Source: Sulfurospirillum sp. UBA2217
GTDB taxonomy: Bacteria > Campylobacterota > Campylobacteria > Campylobacterales > Sulfurospirillaceae
Assembly: GCA_002328495.1 (NCBI GenBank)
Contig: DCUJ01000001.1
Coordinates: 1 to 64,000 of the forward strand
Length of the DNA stretch: 64,000 nt
Reading direction: 5' to 3'
Part shown: positions 26,037 through 34,694 of the stretch, in pieces
Layout: every line of letters starts with the position of its first letter
Numbering within the stretch: position 1 is the first letter of the stretch
The notes under the pieces: generated by a model
Databases searched by the model: none
What the model saw: only the letters and a program-made list of their open reading frames with translations
What the model was told of the DNA's origin: nothing
Translations under genes and position numbers: made by a program

Positions 26037-27672
26037 AGGGGACGAGTTCACCTTTTTTTAATGTGTGGAGTTTTTCTTGGATTTTACGAATCAAAAACTG
26101 TTTTTTTTCATAGCTAAGATGTTTGGCGGATTTGATGGTCTGAAAGGCTTCAAAATAGTAACTGTGCAAAAAGCCTATCATGGAAGCGATAAGTTCACTT
26201 TCGGTGTAGACTTTAATGTCATCCCACATCACAATGCGTCTGAGCTTAGGATGTTCAAACTGATTGTGCAACAGTAGACTAAACTCTTCGCCGTGGGTTT
26301 TAAACATCGCAATATCAATAGTGTCGAGCACCGTATCGATGAGACTAGGCTCATTTAAAATGGTTTTGATAATGGTGAGTTCCAACATGTCCTCAAAACT
26401 GCGCTCTTTTTTGTCGAGGCGTTTTTGTGTGTGTGTCTTCACTTTGATGAGGTTTTGGTTGATATTGAGGGTACTTGAGAGAAGCCCTGTGTAACTCTCT
26501 TGCAAGGCTTGAGGGAGTGTTTTAAGATAAAGCATCGCTTCATTTAGCGCACTTTGTTTAGCTAGTGGGTCATGGAGTGGATACTTTTTAACGATACGCT
26601 CAATGGCAAATTCGATAAAAGGTTGTGGGGTATGGAAAAGGCGTTCAAGCTCCACACTCATACCGTTTTGAACCATGTCGGCAGGGTCCATTCCTCCGCC
26701 AAATAAAACAACACCGCCTTTAATGCCGTGTTGAGACAGAAGCATCGAGGCTTTCAGCGCGGCATTGACTCCTGCCATGTCGCCATCATAAGCGACAATA
26801 ACCTCAGGGTCTCCTCGTGTGATGAGGGGAACGTGTTCTTGTGTAAGAGCCGTGCCAAGGGTGGCTACGGCATGGGAGAATCCTGCTTGATGGAGCATGA
26901 TGACATCCAAATAGCCCTCAGTGATGATAATGGAATGGCGTTTAAAAATATGCTCTTTGGCAAGGTGGTAGCCATAAAGTAGCTGGGATTTGTTAAAGTA
27001 TTTGGTTTGAGGCGAGTTCACATACTTGGCAGGATGGTTAGAGAGGGTTCGACCGCCAAAGCCTACCAGTTTGCCACTGGGTGAATAGATAGGAAAGCTC
27101 AAGCGCTCGATAAACCGTGCATACGCCCCACCACTCTCTCCCAGTCCTGCTACCCCGTATTCAATGGCTTCACTCATCATGTAGCCGTGTGAGCGTAAGA
27201 AATCAAGCGTCATTTGGGAGGAGGGTGCGTAACCTAATTCAAACTTTTCACGCGATGCTTCTGAAATGCCTCTTTGATGAAGGTACTCGTTTACATGTAA
27301 ATGGGTATCGAGGTGTTTGATATAAAAAAGATTGAGGGTTTCCATGAGCTTGCTCTCTTCTTTTTTAACCCCATCGTTTGTGGTGTAGGAAAGTGAAAAA
27401 TTGCTCATGCGGGCGAGTTTTTCGATGGTTTCTGGGTAGCTCAGTTTCTCATACTCCATCACAAACTTGATGCTGTCCCCTCCCGCACCACAGGCAAAAC
27501 AGTGGTAAATTTGCTTGGAGGGGCTCACCACGAGGCTAGGGGTCGTGTCGTTGTGAAAGGGGCAGATGCACTTGTAATTGGCACCGTTTTTTTTCAACTC
27601 CACGTAAGAGCCGACCACTTCCACGATATCGAGGCGTTGTTTGAGTGTTTCTATGGAGGATTTTTCTATCAT
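26014..27672 (-). CDS. dnaG: DNA primase DnaG
   Basis: A 552-residue primase that lays RNA primers at the replication fork. The zinc ribbon has Cys37, His40, Cys58 and Cys61 (CPFH ... CFAC). The RNA polymerase core contains the Toprim motif ITEGYLDVIML and the acidic pair AYDGDMAG. A C-terminal helicase-binding helical region closes the protein. The start at 27672 has no ribosome-binding site, and an extended -10 box places the transcript start on the ATG itself, so the mRNA may be leaderless. Confidence 0.95.
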   Translation of the reverse strand: MIEKSSIETLKQRLDIVEVVGSYVELKKNGANYKCICPFHNDTTPSLVVSPSKQIYHCFACGAGGDSIKFVMEYEKLSYPETIEKLARMSNFSLSYTTNDGVKKEESKLMETLNLFYIKHLDTHLHVNEYLHQRGISEASREKFELGYAPSSQMTLDFLRSHGYMMSEAIEYGVAGLGESGGAYARFIERLSFPIYSPSGKLVGFGGRTLSNHPAKYVNSPQTKYFNKSQLLYGYHLAKEHIFKRHSIIITEGYLDVIMLHQAGFSHAVATLGTALTQEHVPLITRGDPEVIVAYDGDMAGVNAALKASMLLSQHGIKGGVVLFGGGMDPADMVQNGMSVELERLFHTPQPFIEFAIERIVKKYPLHDPLAKQSALNEAMLYLKTLPQALQESYTGLLSSTLNINQNLIKVKTHTQKRLDKKERSFEDMLELTIIKTILNEPSLIDTVLDTIDIAMFKTHGEEFSLLLHNQFEHPKLRRIVMWDDIKVYTESELIASMIGFLHSYYFEAFQTIKSAKHLSYEKKQFLIRKIQEKLHTLKKGELVPYESISTF

Positions 27673-27678
27673 GAGCAA

Positions 27679-27700
27679 ATTATAGCAAGTTTGGTATAAT
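27679..27700. promoter_or_regulatory. Back-to-back extended -10 promoters for dnaG and the TPR gene
   Basis: Minus strand: TG-n-TATAAT with the hexamer at 27684-27679 predicts +1 at about 27672, the dnaG ATG. Plus strand: TG-n-TATAAT with the hexamer at 27695-27700 predicts +1 at about 27707, four bases before the ATG at 27711. The two boxes form an imperfect inverted repeat (ATTATAGCAA / TTTGGTATAAT) about a centre near 27689. Confidence 0.6.
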
Positions 27701-27710
27701 AAGGCACTTT

Positions 27711-28766
27711 ATGAAAAACACAAAGGTGAAGTCTGTGGATAACTTTTTTATAGCCTACCGTGACCCTCTTTTTGGAATTATTATTTTATGTGCGATTGTC
27801 TTTGTCATCTCGTTTGCCAACTATTGGTGGGGTGTTTTTAAAAACAAAGATGAGAAGCAGAGTATCGAAAAATTTGTCAAAAAATTTGAAATTGTCACGG
27901 ATGAGCGTGAATACAAAAAACTCTTAGAAGATGCTTCTATTCCTCTTGAATCTTTAGCCCTTTTAGCCCATGCGTATGGTAAAAGTGGAGATTATGAAAA
28001 GGCGATTAACATTTACCTTGTTGCCCTCAAACGGGTTAAGGGGCGCGATGAGAAGCAGTACCTTCTTTCTACTCTGGGAAAAATCTACTTTAAGGCTGGG
28101 TTCTTGCGTCGAAGTGCTGAAGTCTTTTTGGAATCCTTGCGTCTGCATCCACGAAATGAAGAGTCTTTAAAATACTTAACCGTGGCGTATGAACAACTTC
28201 AAGAGTTTTCTAACGCCGAAGAGGTTTTGGATTCTTTGGAAGAGTTAGGTGCGAAAGTAGCTGTCCAACGCCATTTTTTACAATTTTTGGCCATCACGAA
28301 AGATGAAACATTGGGGGTGACTCAAAAAGTGGAAAAACTAGCTCTTTTATGCGAGAAAGAACCTTTTTTAAAGCGTCGATTGTTTGAGCTGATGCGAGAA
28401 TATGGGATGGAAATAGACCCAAAATTTATCACGTCACTACCGTTTGAACAGATGGTAGACACACTCTGGTATAACGACGTAGAACTTACATGTAAGCATG
28501 CTGTGGTACAGCAAATCGCCATGGCTAAAGGGTTTCTTGCTTATGAGCCTGTTGAGGATGGGATATTTGCTCTGGATGTTTTGGCAAAACTTCGTGCGTG
28601 TGGTTACACCCAAGCGACCCTTCGTTTTGAGTATTTGTGTACAGAGTGCAAAAACGTCTTTCCGATTCATTTTTACCGCTGTCCACATTGCCAAAGCATC
28701 AACACCGTCGCCATCCAAAGTGCGATAACGAAAGAGAGTGATGAAGAAAATAACTCTTTTCTGTGA
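27711..28766 (+). CDS. LapB-like membrane-anchored TPR protein with C-terminal zinc ribbon
   Basis: This 351-residue protein has one N-terminal membrane helix (~19-40), TPR-like helix pairs over ~70-200, and a C-terminal zinc ribbon with two Cys pairs (CTEC and CPHC). This order is that of LapB/YciM, which in enterics controls lipopolysaccharide synthesis by directing FtsH to LpxC. Sequence similarity is not proof of the same job here. AAGG lies 6 bases before the ATG. It overlaps rnhA by 26 bases. Confidence 0.65.
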   Translation: MKNTKVKSVDNFFIAYRDPLFGIIILCAIVFVISFANYWWGVFKNKDEKQSIEKFVKKFEIVTDEREYKKLLEDASIPLESLALLAHAYGKSGDYEKAINIYLVALKRVKGRDEKQYLLSTLGKIYFKAGFLRRSAEVFLESLRLHPRNEESLKYLTVAYEQLQEFSNAEEVLDSLEELGAKVAVQRHFLQFLAITKDETLGVTQKVEKLALLCEKEPFLKRRLFELMREYGMEIDPKFITSLPFEQMVDTLWYNDVELTCKHAVVQQIAMAKGFLAYEPVEDGIFALDVLAKLRACGYTQATLRFEYLCTECKNVFPIHFYRCPHCQSINTVAIQSAITKESDEENNSFL

Positions 28767-29160
28767 TGGCTCGTCACTTGGAAATCCAGGATTGGGTGGG
28801 TATTGTGCCATTTTAAGATACGCAGATACTGAGAAAATTATCAGCGGGAATCAACGAGATGCTACCAACAATCAAATGGAACTCCTAGCGGTTATCAAAG
28901 GGCTAGAAGCACTCAAAGAACCTTGTGATGTGACTGTGGTGAGTGATTCGAGCTATGTGGTCAAAGGCATTAACGAATGGCTTGTGGGATGGGTCAAAAA
29001 AGGATTTGCAAAGGTGAAAAATCCAGAATTGTGGGCAGAATACCTTCGTGTTTCTCAATCCCACAAAGTCAAAGGTGTATGGGTACGTGGGCATGATGGG
29101 CATCCTGAAAATGAACGATGCGATGCGATAGCTAAAGAAGAAGCGATGAAACTGAAATAA
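28741..29160 (+). CDS. rnhA: Ribonuclease HI
   Basis: This 139-residue enzyme degrades RNA in RNA-DNA hybrids. The active-site acids are visible: Asp in FCDGSSLGNPG, Glu in NQMELLAVI, Asp in VVSDSSYVV and the last Asp in ERCDAIAKEEA. The ATG at 28741 lies inside the preceding gene, behind AAGAGAG; a GTG directly before it is an alternative. It sits in a run with rnc and aroC. A second RNase H (rnhB) is at 34075. Confidence 0.95.
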   Translation: MKKITLFCDGSSLGNPGLGGYCAILRYADTEKIISGNQRDATNNQMELLAVIKGLEALKEPCDVTVVSDSSYVVKGINEWLVGWVKKGFAKVKNPELWAEYLRVSQSHKVKGVWVRGHDGHPENERCDAIAKEEAMKLK

Positions 29161-29173
29161 ATAAGGAGAGGTG

Positions 29174-29857
29174 ATGTACAAAGAATTAGACAAACTACAA
29201 AAGCGCTTGGGTTATCAGTTTAAAGACCAAAACCTGATAATCGAGGCACTGACACACAAGAGTTCCAAACAACCCTATAACAATGAACGTTTAGAGTTTT
29301 TGGGTGACGCGGTGTTGGATTTAATCGTGGGAGAGTATTTATACCACGAGTTTAAAGATGTTGCAGAGGGCGAACTTTCAAAGCTTCGCGCTTCACTTGT
29401 CAATGAAAAAAGTTTTGAAAAACTGGCACGCTTGCTCCATTTGGGTGAACATATCTACATCTCTTTGGCGGAGGAAAACAACAGTGGACGTGAAAAATCT
29501 TCCCTGCTCTCCAACGCCTTTGAGGCTATCATCGGGGCACTGTACCTTGAAGCAGGATTAGAGCAGGCACGCTCTCTTGCCATCATGCTCATGGAAGAAG
29601 CCTACCCAAAAATCAATATGGACGCCATCTTTCGAGACCATAAAACTACGTTGCAAGAGCTTACCCAAGCCCATTTTGGGATGACGCCTGAGTACCGCCT
29701 TGTACGCTCTTTCGGACCTGACCATAAAAAAGAGTTTGAAATCGCTGTAAGTGTAAGAGGCAATGATTTGGCCGTTGCCAGCGGAAAAAGCAAAAAAGAG
29801 GCCCAACAAAAAGCAGCCATGATTGCTTTGGATATTTTAAAAAAGGAGTTTAAGTGA
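29174..29857 (+). CDS. rnc: Ribonuclease III
   Basis: This 227-residue double-strand RNA endonuclease processes rRNA precursors and structured mRNAs. The signature ERLEFLGDAVLDL, a second acidic site in NAFEAIIGALYLEAG and a C-terminal dsRNA-binding domain (GNDLAVASGKSKKEAQQKAA) are present. AGGAG six bases upstream favours the ATG at 29174 over the GTG at 29171. It overlaps aroC by 4 bases (GTGA). Confidence 0.96.
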   Translation: MYKELDKLQKRLGYQFKDQNLIIEALTHKSSKQPYNNERLEFLGDAVLDLIVGEYLYHEFKDVAEGELSKLRASLVNEKSFEKLARLLHLGEHIYISLAEENNSGREKSSLLSNAFEAIIGALYLEAGLEQARSLAIMLMEEAYPKINMDAIFRDHKTTLQELTQAHFGMTPEYRLVRSFGPDHKKEFEIAVSVRGNDLAVASGKSKKEAQQKAAMIALDILKKEFK

Positions 29858-30927
29858 ACACCTTTGGTAAAAAATTTTGTTTTACTACATTTGGAGAATC
29901 GCATGGGCGTGCTATTGGGTGTGTGGTCGATGGCGTTCCCGCAGGACTTTCAATTAATGAAGCGTTTATTCAAGCGGAATTAGACAGGCGCAAACCAGGG
30001 CTTAATAAATTCGCCACCGCGCGTAAAGAGAGCGATAAGGTTGAGATTTTAAGTGGGGTTTTTGAAGGTCTTAGTACGGGTACACCCATTGCGATGGTGA
30101 TTTTCAATGAAAACCAAAAAAGCGGTGATTATGAAAATGTTAAAGACTTGTTCCGCCCTGGACATGCGGATTTTACCTACTTTCACAAGTACGGCTTTCG
30201 TGATTACAGGGGTGGAGGTCGCTCAAGTGCACGAGAAACAGCGGCACGTGTGGCAGCGGGGGCGATTGCAAAGTTGCTTTTGGCGTCTTTACATGTAAAG
30301 GTACAAAGTGGTATTTGTGCTATTGGTGGGATTGAAGCCACCGAGTACGATTTTTCACGTGTTGCTAACAGTGAGATTTATGCTTTAGATGCGGGTGTGG
30401 AAGAGGCGCAAAAAGCCAAAATTTTAGAAGCTAAAAACGCGCATGACTCCGTGGGTGGCGTAGCGCTTGTGCACGTTTTGGGTGCACCCAAAGGTTTGGG
30501 CGAGCCTTTGTACTATAAGCTTGATGCTCTTTTGGGTGAGGCGATGATGGGCATTAACGGCGTTAAAGGTTTTGAGATAGGCGAAGGGTTTCACGCCGCA
30601 ACCCTTAAAGGTTCTCAAAATAACGATGCCATGACGCCTGAAGGCTTTAAGAGCAACAAAAGTGGGGGAATTTTAGGCGGAATTAGCAACGGCGATACAA
30701 TTACATGTAAAGTCTATTTTAAACCAACCCCTTCTATTTTTCTCGCACAAGAGACGATTGATAAAGACGCCAATGTGCTTACATGTAACCTCAAAGGCAG
30801 GCACGACCCGTGTATCGCGGTGCGTGGAAGCGTGGTGGCTGAAGCGATGGCTGCTTTAGTTATCGCGGATTTACTGCTTTTAAATATGGGTTCCCGCATG
30901 GAACACTTTCATGCGATTTACGGCTAA
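29854..30927 (+). CDS. aroC: Chorismate synthase
   Basis: A 357-residue enzyme for the last shikimate step, EPSP to chorismate, needing reduced flavin. The signature GESHGRAIGCVVDG, the second YRGGGRSSARETAARVAAGA and the late RHDPCIAVRG motif are intact. The start is GTG, overlapping the rnc stop, with AAAGGAG upstream. It carries three copies of the TTACATGTAA palindrome (30289, 30701, 30779). Its stop is one base from the stop of the convergent HD-GYP gene. Confidence 0.96.
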   Translation: MNTFGKKFCFTTFGESHGRAIGCVVDGVPAGLSINEAFIQAELDRRKPGLNKFATARKESDKVEILSGVFEGLSTGTPIAMVIFNENQKSGDYENVKDLFRPGHADFTYFHKYGFRDYRGGGRSSARETAARVAAGAIAKLLLASLHVKVQSGICAIGGIEATEYDFSRVANSEIYALDAGVEEAQKAKILEAKNAHDSVGGVALVHVLGAPKGLGEPLYYKLDALLGEAMMGINGVKGFEIGEGFHAATLKGSQNNDAMTPEGFKSNKSGGILGGISNGDTITCKVYFKPTPSIFLAQETIDKDANVLTCNLKGRHDPCIAVRGSVVAEAMAALVIADLLLLNMGSRMEHFHAIYG

Positions 30928-30928
30928 C

Positions 30929-32443
30929 TTAGTGACCTTGTGTTGGGTTAATGATGGTTTCAAGGGTTTGCATCGAGTCAATGCGCAGTAACTTGATGTC
31001 AAAACAGCGCACAGAGTAGTTGAGGTGGATGCCCAAAAGGGTGTCCATTTGGACTTTAAATTGGGGCGCTTCTTCAAACGGTGTGGTTTCTAGGACAATA
31101 AAATCATTGGCATGAATGCGAAATAGCGGCGATTTTGGGTAAAACGATGCCAAAAGGGTCGCTACAGAACGCAACAGTGCATCGCCTTTGTCCCATCCCA
31201 TGTAATGGTTGTATGCGGTAAAATTGTGCAGAGAAAAGATATAAATATATGCGTATTCATACTGAAAGCTGTTTTTTAGAAGCATGATACTGAGGTATTT
31301 TTGATTGTAAATATCGGTTAAATTGTCGCGATAAAAGTAGACAAAACGCTCCTCTTCAAGTGCGGATGTTGGTAGTTGTGATGTTTGAGTATCGATGGAG
31401 ATATCTTTAAAAACCTTAAGCGCATAAGGGACAACTTTGGGTGAAAACTGTTGACCCATCAGGTCTCGAAGCTCCTTGAGCGCATCATCCAATGATTTTT
31501 TATGGCGGTAAATTCGGCTTGTGGTCATAGCATCAAAAGCATCGGCTACTATCATAATATGTGCGAGTGGATCGATGGCTTCACCTTGAAGACCATTGGG
31601 ATAGCCGGTGCCATCGAAGCGTTCGTGGTGGTTGGCGATGATGGAAATTAAGGAGGTGAACATTGGGACATCTTGAAGGATGCTGACTCCTACGTTAACA
31701 TGTTCTTTAATCAAATTGTACTCAACGGCGTTGAGGCGTTCGGGTTTTAGTAAAATAGCATCAGGTGTTGCCACTTTGCCAATGTCATGCAAAATGCCCG
31801 CTTGATAAAGTGTTTGACACGTTACATCATCGTAGCCCATAGCCTTTGCCAACATTGAAGAGTAGGTGGCAACGCGTTGAGAATGCCCCGCCGTGTAAGA
31901 GTCACGTTGTTCTATCATCTTCACAAGAGCCAGTAACACTTTTTCATAATCTTCAACCCTCGCACTCTCCAAACGTTTATACGCAGCAACTTTTGCACTG
32001 ATGGTCTCTTCGAGATGGTGGTGGTAAAGGGAGAGTTCTTTTTCTTGAAAAATTGCGTGGACGGTGGTATAAAGCACCTCATTCATTTGTGCATAATCAA
32101 TCGGCTTGATAATATACGCACTGACATTTAGTTTGATGGCATCCATAAAAAAGTGACTCTCTGTGTAGGCAGACGTGATAATACAACGCTGTTCAGGATG
32201 GAGTGCTTTGATGGCTTTTAGCATCTCTATACCATTCATTAACGGCATAGCAATATCACTGATGACAATATCGGCTCTTTTCTCCTGATAGTATGCCAAG
32301 CCTTCTTGACCATTAGAGGCAACACGCACCTCTTCAAAAATCTTACGCAAATACAGAGCAACACTCTCTCGTAGTTGAGGCTCATCCTCCACGTATAAAA
32401 GAGAGATACCTTGTGCACATTTTTTAAGGTCATTAAGATTCAT
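30929..32443 (-). CDS. Response regulator with HD-GYP and degenerate GGDEF domain
   Basis: This 504-residue protein has a receiver (Asp63 in ISDIAMPLMNG), then an HD-GYP phosphodiesterase domain (HD at 219-220 in ILHDIGK; HHERFDGTGYP at 272-282) expected to cut c-di-GMP. Residues ~355-490 follow the GGDEF fold, but the signature is HANDF, so this part should not make c-di-GMP. The ATG at 32443 overlaps the end of the kinase upstream and has AAGG behind it. That kinase is its likely phospho-donor. Confidence 0.88.
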   Translation of the reverse strand: MNLNDLKKCAQGISLLYVEDEPQLRESVALYLRKIFEEVRVASNGQEGLAYYQEKRADIVISDIAMPLMNGIEMLKAIKALHPEQRCIITSAYTESHFFMDAIKLNVSAYIIKPIDYAQMNEVLYTTVHAIFQEKELSLYHHHLEETISAKVAAYKRLESARVEDYEKVLLALVKMIEQRDSYTAGHSQRVATYSSMLAKAMGYDDVTCQTLYQAGILHDIGKVATPDAILLKPERLNAVEYNLIKEHVNVGVSILQDVPMFTSLISIIANHHERFDGTGYPNGLQGEAIDPLAHIMIVADAFDAMTTSRIYRHKKSLDDALKELRDLMGQQFSPKVVPYALKVFKDISIDTQTSQLPTSALEEERFVYFYRDNLTDIYNQKYLSIMLLKNSFQYEYAYIYIFSLHNFTAYNHYMGWDKGDALLRSVATLLASFYPKSPLFRIHANDFIVLETTPFEEAPQFKVQMDTLLGIHLNYSVRCFDIKLLRIDSMQTLETIINPTQGH

Positions 32444-34028
32444 TAGGCTTACCTTTGTGTGGAAATTGAATGGTAAATTTTGTTTTTCCCTTGCTACATG
32501 TAAAGAAAAGTACACCGTTAAAATGGGTTTCAATGATGGCTTTGCTCATATAAAGCCCCAATCCTGTTCCATTCAGGTTCCCTTTGGTTGTGAAATAAGG
32601 CTCAAAAATGTGACCTTGAATCTCCTCTTTGATACCGCCTGCATCGTCTTCGATTTCAACGACAATGGTTTCATCGCGCAAAAAAGTTGCGATGTGAATA
32701 TGCCGCTGCGCTTGCGTGCTTTGGTCAAAAGCATCTTTAGCATTTTTGAGAAGATTGAGGATGATTTGCATGAGTTCATTACGATGGAGAAGCACATTTT
32801 CAATTTTCCCCAAAGAGAGTGAAACCTCAATATGGTTGTTTTCAAGAGAGGGGGCCACAAGACTAAGGGCATTTTGAATGACTTCATTGAAATCTTTAAG
32901 GTGTTGTTTCTCTTTTTGTGGCTTAAAAAAGTTCCGAAAATCGTCAATGGTTTGGGAGAGATAAACAATCTGATAGGAAATTTTCTCATGGAAAATGAGC
33001 GCATTTTCAGGTGTGAAAAGTCCTAGTTCTATGTCCGCTTTGATGTTGTTGGAGAGCATGGAAAGAATGGCTAGGGGCTGTTTCCATTGGTGGGCTATCA
33101 TGCTAATCATCTCTCCCATAGCCGCATGGCGTGACTGGACGATGAGTAGTTTTTCATTTTCACGCAACTCTTTGATTTTGAGGTTTAAGAGGTATCTGAA
33201 AAAAGCAACCAATCCTCCAAGAAGTACAACAAGAAGCGTAATAGCAAGCAGAGCATACGCAAGCCAAGAAGGCAGTGTGCTGTGTGTGTATTGTTGTTCA
33301 AGCCATTTTTTTTTGGCGATGTAATACGGGGAAGAGGTTTGCACTTTATATGTTTTAAGGTGCGTATCAAGGTTTTGCTTGATGTATGGGTCGAGTGTTT
33401 TTGAAAAAGCAAATTTAAGGATGACGGGGTTCAAAAACACATTGGTTCGCTCAATGGACAATCCACGGGTATCAAAAAAATTGTTGATAATGGCAGCGTC
33501 CACTTTGTTCGCCTGAAGCAAGCCTATCGAATCACTAAAAATTTCAGTTTCAATGAAACGGGGTTTGATGTCAAATAAAAGGGCTTGTTCTTTTAAAAAA
33601 GTAAATTGAATACTGTTCTTGAGTACGGCAACACGCTTTTTATCCAAATCTAAAATGGATAAAATCGTATTGTTTTTACGCCCATACACCATAGACCAGC
33701 TTGAAATGACCACTTCCCGCCCAAAATCAAATCGCTTTTCTCGCTCTTTAGAATGGGCAACATCGGGCATGATGTCAATTTCACCTTTTTCGAGTTTTGC
33801 AAGGCATTCTTCCCAATCGCATGCAACATAGTTAAGATTCCACGAAGCTTCTTTGGCAATCGCGTCTAAAAGCTCGACAAAAAAACCAGAGGGTTTATCG
33901 TATTCGTCTAAAAATAGTTTGGGGGCATTGTTGTAAATACCTACGGTTAAGGTGGGATTTTCTGCTCCTAAAAGAGAGGATAAGAGGAGTAAAAAAAGGT
34001 AAAAAAACCGTCGGATTACTGTTTTCAT
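32433..34028 (-). CDS. Histidine kinase with periplasmic family-3 solute-binding sensor
   Basis: A 531-residue membrane protein. After a signal sequence (FFYLFLLLLSSLLGA), residues ~25-245 form a family-3 solute-binding domain of the kind that binds amino acids (LTVGIYNNAPK, LEKGEIDIMPDV, VAVLKNSI). A membrane helix at ~255-280 leads to HisKA (MIAHQWKQPLAIL) and HATPase (LLKNAKDA, DDAGGI, GTGLGLYM). It resembles BvgS/EvgS-type sensing in one module. It is followed with a 10-base overlap by the HD-GYP regulator, forming a complete ligand-to-c-di-GMP system. Confidence 0.9.
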   Translation of the reverse strand: MKTVIRRFFYLFLLLLSSLLGAENPTLTVGIYNNAPKLFLDEYDKPSGFFVELLDAIAKEASWNLNYVACDWEECLAKLEKGEIDIMPDVAHSKEREKRFDFGREVVISSWSMVYGRKNNTILSILDLDKKRVAVLKNSIQFTFLKEQALLFDIKPRFIETEIFSDSIGLLQANKVDAAIINNFFDTRGLSIERTNVFLNPVILKFAFSKTLDPYIKQNLDTHLKTYKVQTSSPYYIAKKKWLEQQYTHSTLPSWLAYALLAITLLVVLLGGLVAFFRYLLNLKIKELRENEKLLIVQSRHAAMGEMISMIAHQWKQPLAILSMLSNNIKADIELGLFTPENALIFHEKISYQIVYLSQTIDDFRNFFKPQKEKQHLKDFNEVIQNALSLVAPSLENNHIEVSLSLGKIENVLLHRNELMQIILNLLKNAKDAFDQSTQAQRHIHIATFLRDETIVVEIEDDAGGIKEEIQGHIFEPYFTTKGNLNGTGLGLYMSKAIIETHFNGVLFFTCSKGKTKFTIQFPHKGKPNES

Positions 34029-34074
34029 AGTGCATACTTTTTAGGTAAATGTAGCTAATAATAGCCAAATAATT

Positions 34075-34623
34075 CTAAAATAAAGAGGGTTGATGCAAGG
34101 CTTTGATGCGAAAGCTTGTTCGGTGTAACGCACAGTATCCATGCGCTTTAATTGCCTTTACATGGTAAGCACTGCCATAGCCTTTGTGACCCTCAAATCC
34201 ATACAGTGGATATATTTTTGCCATCTCTTTCATGTACCGATCGCGGCTCACTTTCGCTAAAATACTCGCCGCACTCACTTCAGGGACTTTAGCATCGGCC
34301 TTGACCATGGTGGTGATACCTTCAACACCAAAGGTACAGTTGCCGTCCATCAAAATATCGCACCCATTAAAATGGGTTTTGATAGTTTCTATGGCGTATT
34401 TAAGGCAAGCACTCAAGCCCTTTTTATCGACCATACTATTATCGCAAAAGACAATTTTGTGCTCACTCGTAGTTTGAAGTATTTCAAAAAGGCGTTCACG
34501 CTCTTTTTCGCTCAGCAACTTGGAGTCGTTCAGTCCAAAAATTGGCTCTTTTAAAACAGCGCCTGCTACGACCAAAGGACCTGCTAAACAGCCTCGTCCT
34601 GCTTCATCAATACCACACAACAT
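34075..34623 (-). CDS. rnhB: Ribonuclease HII
   Basis: This 182-residue enzyme removes ribonucleotides from DNA. The metal-binding motif GIDEAGRGCLAGPL is at the N-terminus, and further acids occur in ILMDGNC and MVKADAKVPEVSAASILAKV. AAGGAG lies 5-6 bases ahead of the ATG. It is followed by the solute-binding kinase 46 bases downstream on the same strand, and it diverges from the SpoIIE-type gene. Confidence 0.95.
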   Translation of the reverse strand: MLCGIDEAGRGCLAGPLVVAGAVLKEPIFGLNDSKLLSEKERERLFEILQTTSEHKIVFCDNSMVDKKGLSACLKYAIETIKTHFNGCDILMDGNCTFGVEGITTMVKADAKVPEVSAASILAKVSRDRYMKEMAKIYPLYGFEGHKGYGSAYHVKAIKAHGYCALHRTSFRIKALHQPSLF

Positions 34624-34635
34624 CCATACTCCTTG

Positions 34636-34680
34636 TTACATGTAAATAATTTTAATCTATCTTTGCTAAAATTACTCCAA
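34636..34680. promoter_or_regulatory. Divergent region with TTACATGTAA and an extended -10
   Basis: The 71-base gap between rnhB and the SpoIIE-type gene holds an exact TTACATGTAA at 34636-34645, close to the rnhB ribosome-binding site. It also holds TGCTAAAAT (around 34662-34670) oriented to the plus strand, a fair extended -10 for the SpoIIE-type gene. No -35 is evident. Confidence 0.5.
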
Positions 34681-34694
34681 AGCGGGGAACACAC

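Noticed and set aside
27711..28766. Cys pairs at the end of the TPR protein as an iron-sulfur site
   Set aside because: The spacing (CxxC, ~12 residues, CxxC) is that of a zinc ribbon or rubredoxin-like knuckle; no other Fe-S signature is present.
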